NCBI RefSeq assembly: GCF_001870465.1
Contig: NZ_MDGK01000036.1
Span: forward strand, 1 to 64,000
Direction of reading: 5' to 3'
Origin: Pseudomonas extremorientalis
Lineage (GTDB): Bacteria > Pseudomonadota > Gammaproteobacteria > Pseudomonadales > Pseudomonadaceae
Length of the DNA stretch: 64,000 bases
Shown piece by piece: positions 62,450 to 64,000 of the stretch. Made by a program: the position numbers and the translations under genes. The notes beneath the pieces were generated by a model. It was not told the DNA's origin and did no database searches. It saw nothing but the letters and a program-made list of their open reading frames with translations. The number at the start of each line of letters is the position of its first letter. Position 1 is the stretch's first letter.

Positions 62450-63796
62450 TCAGGGTTTGAAGTTTTTCATCAATTTGAACAGGTGGCCGGGCCAGATCCA
62501 GTGTGCTTGGGGCGGGTCGCGAGTCTCACCGAGAGCGTCCAGAAAGGTTTTGTTGGAAGCTTCACCGTCAGGCCCGTTCACGTTTGAAACCGGGTGAGTT
62601 GGAACGCTTGCTGGTTCCTCTGGCTTATAGACACGGCGGTTAGCCACATCCAGTACATAGCCGGCGGCCTTGCCGTATTCGGTGAGGTTCCACACCCCGT
62701 TGACGACTTCGAAGAGAGCCTCGGAGGGGGGGAGTTTTATGTCCTTGTGCGTGGTGGTGACGATATGGTCCGCCGCCTTGGCGTAGTTGAAGGTGACGTA
62801 CTCACTGCCGAGGGGGGGTTGATCCGCACCTTCACTGGAGAATTTTTTCACCATACGCTCCAGGAACGGTATGCCGCCTAAGTGGGAGTACACCCCAATG
62901 CCCGGATCCAGGATGTGCTTCACAAAACCCGGGTCAATACGGCTGCTGCCGAGCGCTGAACTGGACAGTATCCGTGAAGCGATGGTGGCGTCCTCCGGCT
63001 TGAAATCGAACGTCGTCCAATACTCATCGACGTAATAGCCATTATTGCTAATGAGTTGGCGACCGTCGCTGAAATAACGATAGTCAGCGAGTGCATAAAC
63101 CAATCGGTCGACGTGACGTAGATCCGCACCTTCTGAATGTGCATAAGCGTACATATCCGAGATCAAGGCACGGTCATCGAGGGTGAGAAAGTCGTTGCGA
63201 TTTTGAGTGCCGTTTTCAAAGGTCGCGGGTGGAAGGGCAACGGGTGGTTCGCCATTGTGAAACATGCGCGAAATGAAGGTCTCACGACCGTTAATGGGGA
63301 CTGGCTCAGGATAAGAAACACCTGAAGGCGCCATCGACTGGACGGTTTCCCACGCCACCCTGCGCTCGTTAACCGTGAAGGCGCCGCCGTTGTCGCGGGC
63401 GATCAGGTTGAGTTGATCTCGCCCTAGTCCCTTGAAGGGGTTGCTGTCATGACCGTTGAGGAAACCGGTCGCTTGTCGCGCACGGGCCAGGAGTTCTGGG
63501 TCATTGGCCGTTGGAGTCTCTGCGTCGTGTTGTGCCTTGTTGGCGAAATACTGTTCGTCGGTGATGGGTTCTAGGGAGTCGGCGTTCTTTTGGCCAACGG
63601 GTGTCTCCGCCCGCTGTGCCGCATCACTCAGTTGACGCGCCAGGATTGAGACGGTGGTGGTGCCGGCATTACGTGTAGAGAGGGGGGCATCAGCCTGGGC
63701 GTTGTCAGGCGAGACTGTTGACGGAATAACAATGCCGCCGGATTCATTCATCACGCGACTGTTAGACGAGGAGGTATTAGGGCTGATAGTGATCAT
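62450..63796 (-). CDS. Large protein of a Pseudomonas paralogous family, effector-like, unknown function
   Basis: 448 residues. The first 60 are Ser/Thr/Asn-rich without hydrophobic signal (MITISPNTSSSNSRVMNES), followed by VSILARQLSDAAQRAE and a conserved-looking block ARQATGFLNGHDSNPFKGLG then ARDNGGAFTVNERRVAWETV. I have seen this block in several hypothetical proteins of fluorescens-group Pseudomonas. The C-terminal half has no recognised domain. A Ser-rich leader without a Sec signal is reminiscent of type III or VI substrates. The gene is less GC-rich than its neighbours. Confidence 0.8.
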   Translation of the reverse strand: MITISPNTSSSNSRVMNESGGIVIPSTVSPDNAQADAPLSTRNAGTTTVSILARQLSDAAQRAETPVGQKNADSLEPITDEQYFANKAQHDAETPTANDPELLARARQATGFLNGHDSNPFKGLGRDQLNLIARDNGGAFTVNERRVAWETVQSMAPSGVSYPEPVPINGRETFISRMFHNGEPPVALPPATFENGTQNRNDFLTLDDRALISDMYAYAHSEGADLRHVDRLVYALADYRYFSDGRQLISNNGYYVDEYWTTFDFKPEDATIASRILSSSALGSSRIDPGFVKHILDPGIGVYSHLGGIPFLERMVKKFSSEGADQPPLGSEYVTFNYAKAADHIVTTTHKDIKLPPSEALFEVVNGVWNLTEYGKAAGYVLDVANRRVYKPEEPASVPTHPVSNVNGPDGEASNKTFLDALGETRDPPQAHWIWPGHLFKLMKNFKP

Positions 63797-63857
63797 TAGT
63801 ATTCACCTTGCGTTAGGCATGTGAATGGTCATGTAAAAGTTTCTTACCTATCCAAAT

Positions 63858-63883
63858 ACCCGTAGCCAAATTGGCTGCGGGCA
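63858..63883 (-). terminator. Hairpin after the partial gene at the right edge
   Basis: CCCGTAGCC and GGCTGCGGG pair with one wobble around AAATT. On the minus strand it lies about 11 bases past the stop of the cut-off gene, before the start of the effector-like gene. The T run behind it is short, so it may be weak. Confidence 0.45.
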
Positions 63884-63893
63884 TCACACCACA

Positions 63894-64000
63894 CTAATAG
63901 CTATATTTAATTGTCACAGAATCAACGCCGGCAGGACGAGCGTAAGGTGGAGTGCCGCCCAATACCGTATGAAAAATCGTAACTTTTGAACCGTGACCGA
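63894..64000 (-). CDS. 3' end of a gene cut by the window edge, unknown
   Basis: On the minus strand one frame is open from the window edge to a TAG at 63894 and encodes 34 residues ending GGTPPYARPAGVDSVTIKYSY. The end looks like a beta strand of a beta-rich or surface protein, but too little is visible to name it. The spacing to the hairpin downstream and the effector-like gene after it support a real gene. Confidence 0.5.
   Translation of the reverse strand, partial: GHGSKVTIFHTVLGGTPPYARPAGVDSVTIKYSY

Overview
The window looks like chromosomal DNA of a Pseudomonas species of the fluorescens group. GC content and codon use are high-GC throughout, the gltX / tRNA-Ala / tRNA-Glu / uvrB / aminotransferase neighbourhood is pseudomonad-like, several families of REP-type palindromes sit between genes, and three genes belong to a small-protein family (DUF6124) known from Pseudomonas. 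I see no prophage, no intact insertion sequence, no rRNA and no CRISPR array.

Layout. 1-5.9 kb: tRNA-Glu (cut by the edge), tRNA-Ala, gltX, uvrB, an aspartate/aromatic aminotransferase and a small membrane protein. 5.9-8.3 kb: a LysR regulator divergent from a succinate-semialdehyde-type dehydrogenase. 8.3-10.8 kb: an emfourin/protealysin pair (M4 protease and its inhibitor) divergent from a DNA/RNA non-specific endonuclease. 10.8-13.9 kb: a cobalamin riboswitch leading a complete corrinoid-type ABC importer. 14-20 kb: small housekeeping or unknown genes (GNAT, alpha/beta hydrolase, TspO, nucleotidyltransferase, YeeE pair, alcohol dehydrogenase). 20-26.8 kb is accessory: two DUF6124 genes bracket a TetR / old-yellow-enzyme / SDR / hydrolase / quinone-oxidoreductase cassette, with hairpin repeats at both cassette edges. 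26.8-33.4 kb: hypothetical proteins, two LysE exporters and a LysR. 33.4-37.5 kb: a LysR-controlled Ldh2-type dehydrogenase, an unusual leaderless solute-binding-like protein and a CitMHS transporter. 37.6-45.9 kb: GST, VOC, TetR/thioesterase pair, OPT transporter, chemoreceptor, DUF3144, TrmK, GntR. 46-48.8 kb: MFS transporter and glucarate dehydratase. 49-51.5 kb: sulfonate-type binding protein divergent from a DszC/SfnB-like flavin monooxygenase. 51.6-61.0 kb: a large cluster around one LysR gene, with uptake (binding protein plus fused permease-ATPase), an Fe(II)/2-oxoglutarate oxygenase, class II aldolase, DUF1028 and M20 amidohydrolase on one side, and RidA-like, AroQ-like and flavin monooxygenase on the other. 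61-64 kb: a third DUF6124 gene with its leader, msrA, an effector-like unknown protein and the 3' end of another gene.

Most notable. (1) The DUF6124 genes at 20.3 and 61.4 kb carry a long, nearly identical leader that folds into a 17-bp stem with two internal hairpins; paired changes between the copies preserve the pairing. An octamer TTTAGTAG occurs twice in each leader and is complementary to CTACTAA between them, which suggests alternative loop pairings. The third DUF6124 gene keeps only the last octamer, the leader being cut at a repeat boundary. (2) The 51.6-61.0 kb cluster looks like a dedicated catabolic pathway for an imported amino-acid-like or amide compound. Its AroQ-like protein aligns without gaps to type II dehydroquinase numbering but has Asp at the catalytic Arg19 position and Tyr at His81, and its RidA-like protein lacks the substrate-binding Arg, so both probably have reactions other than those of their named families.
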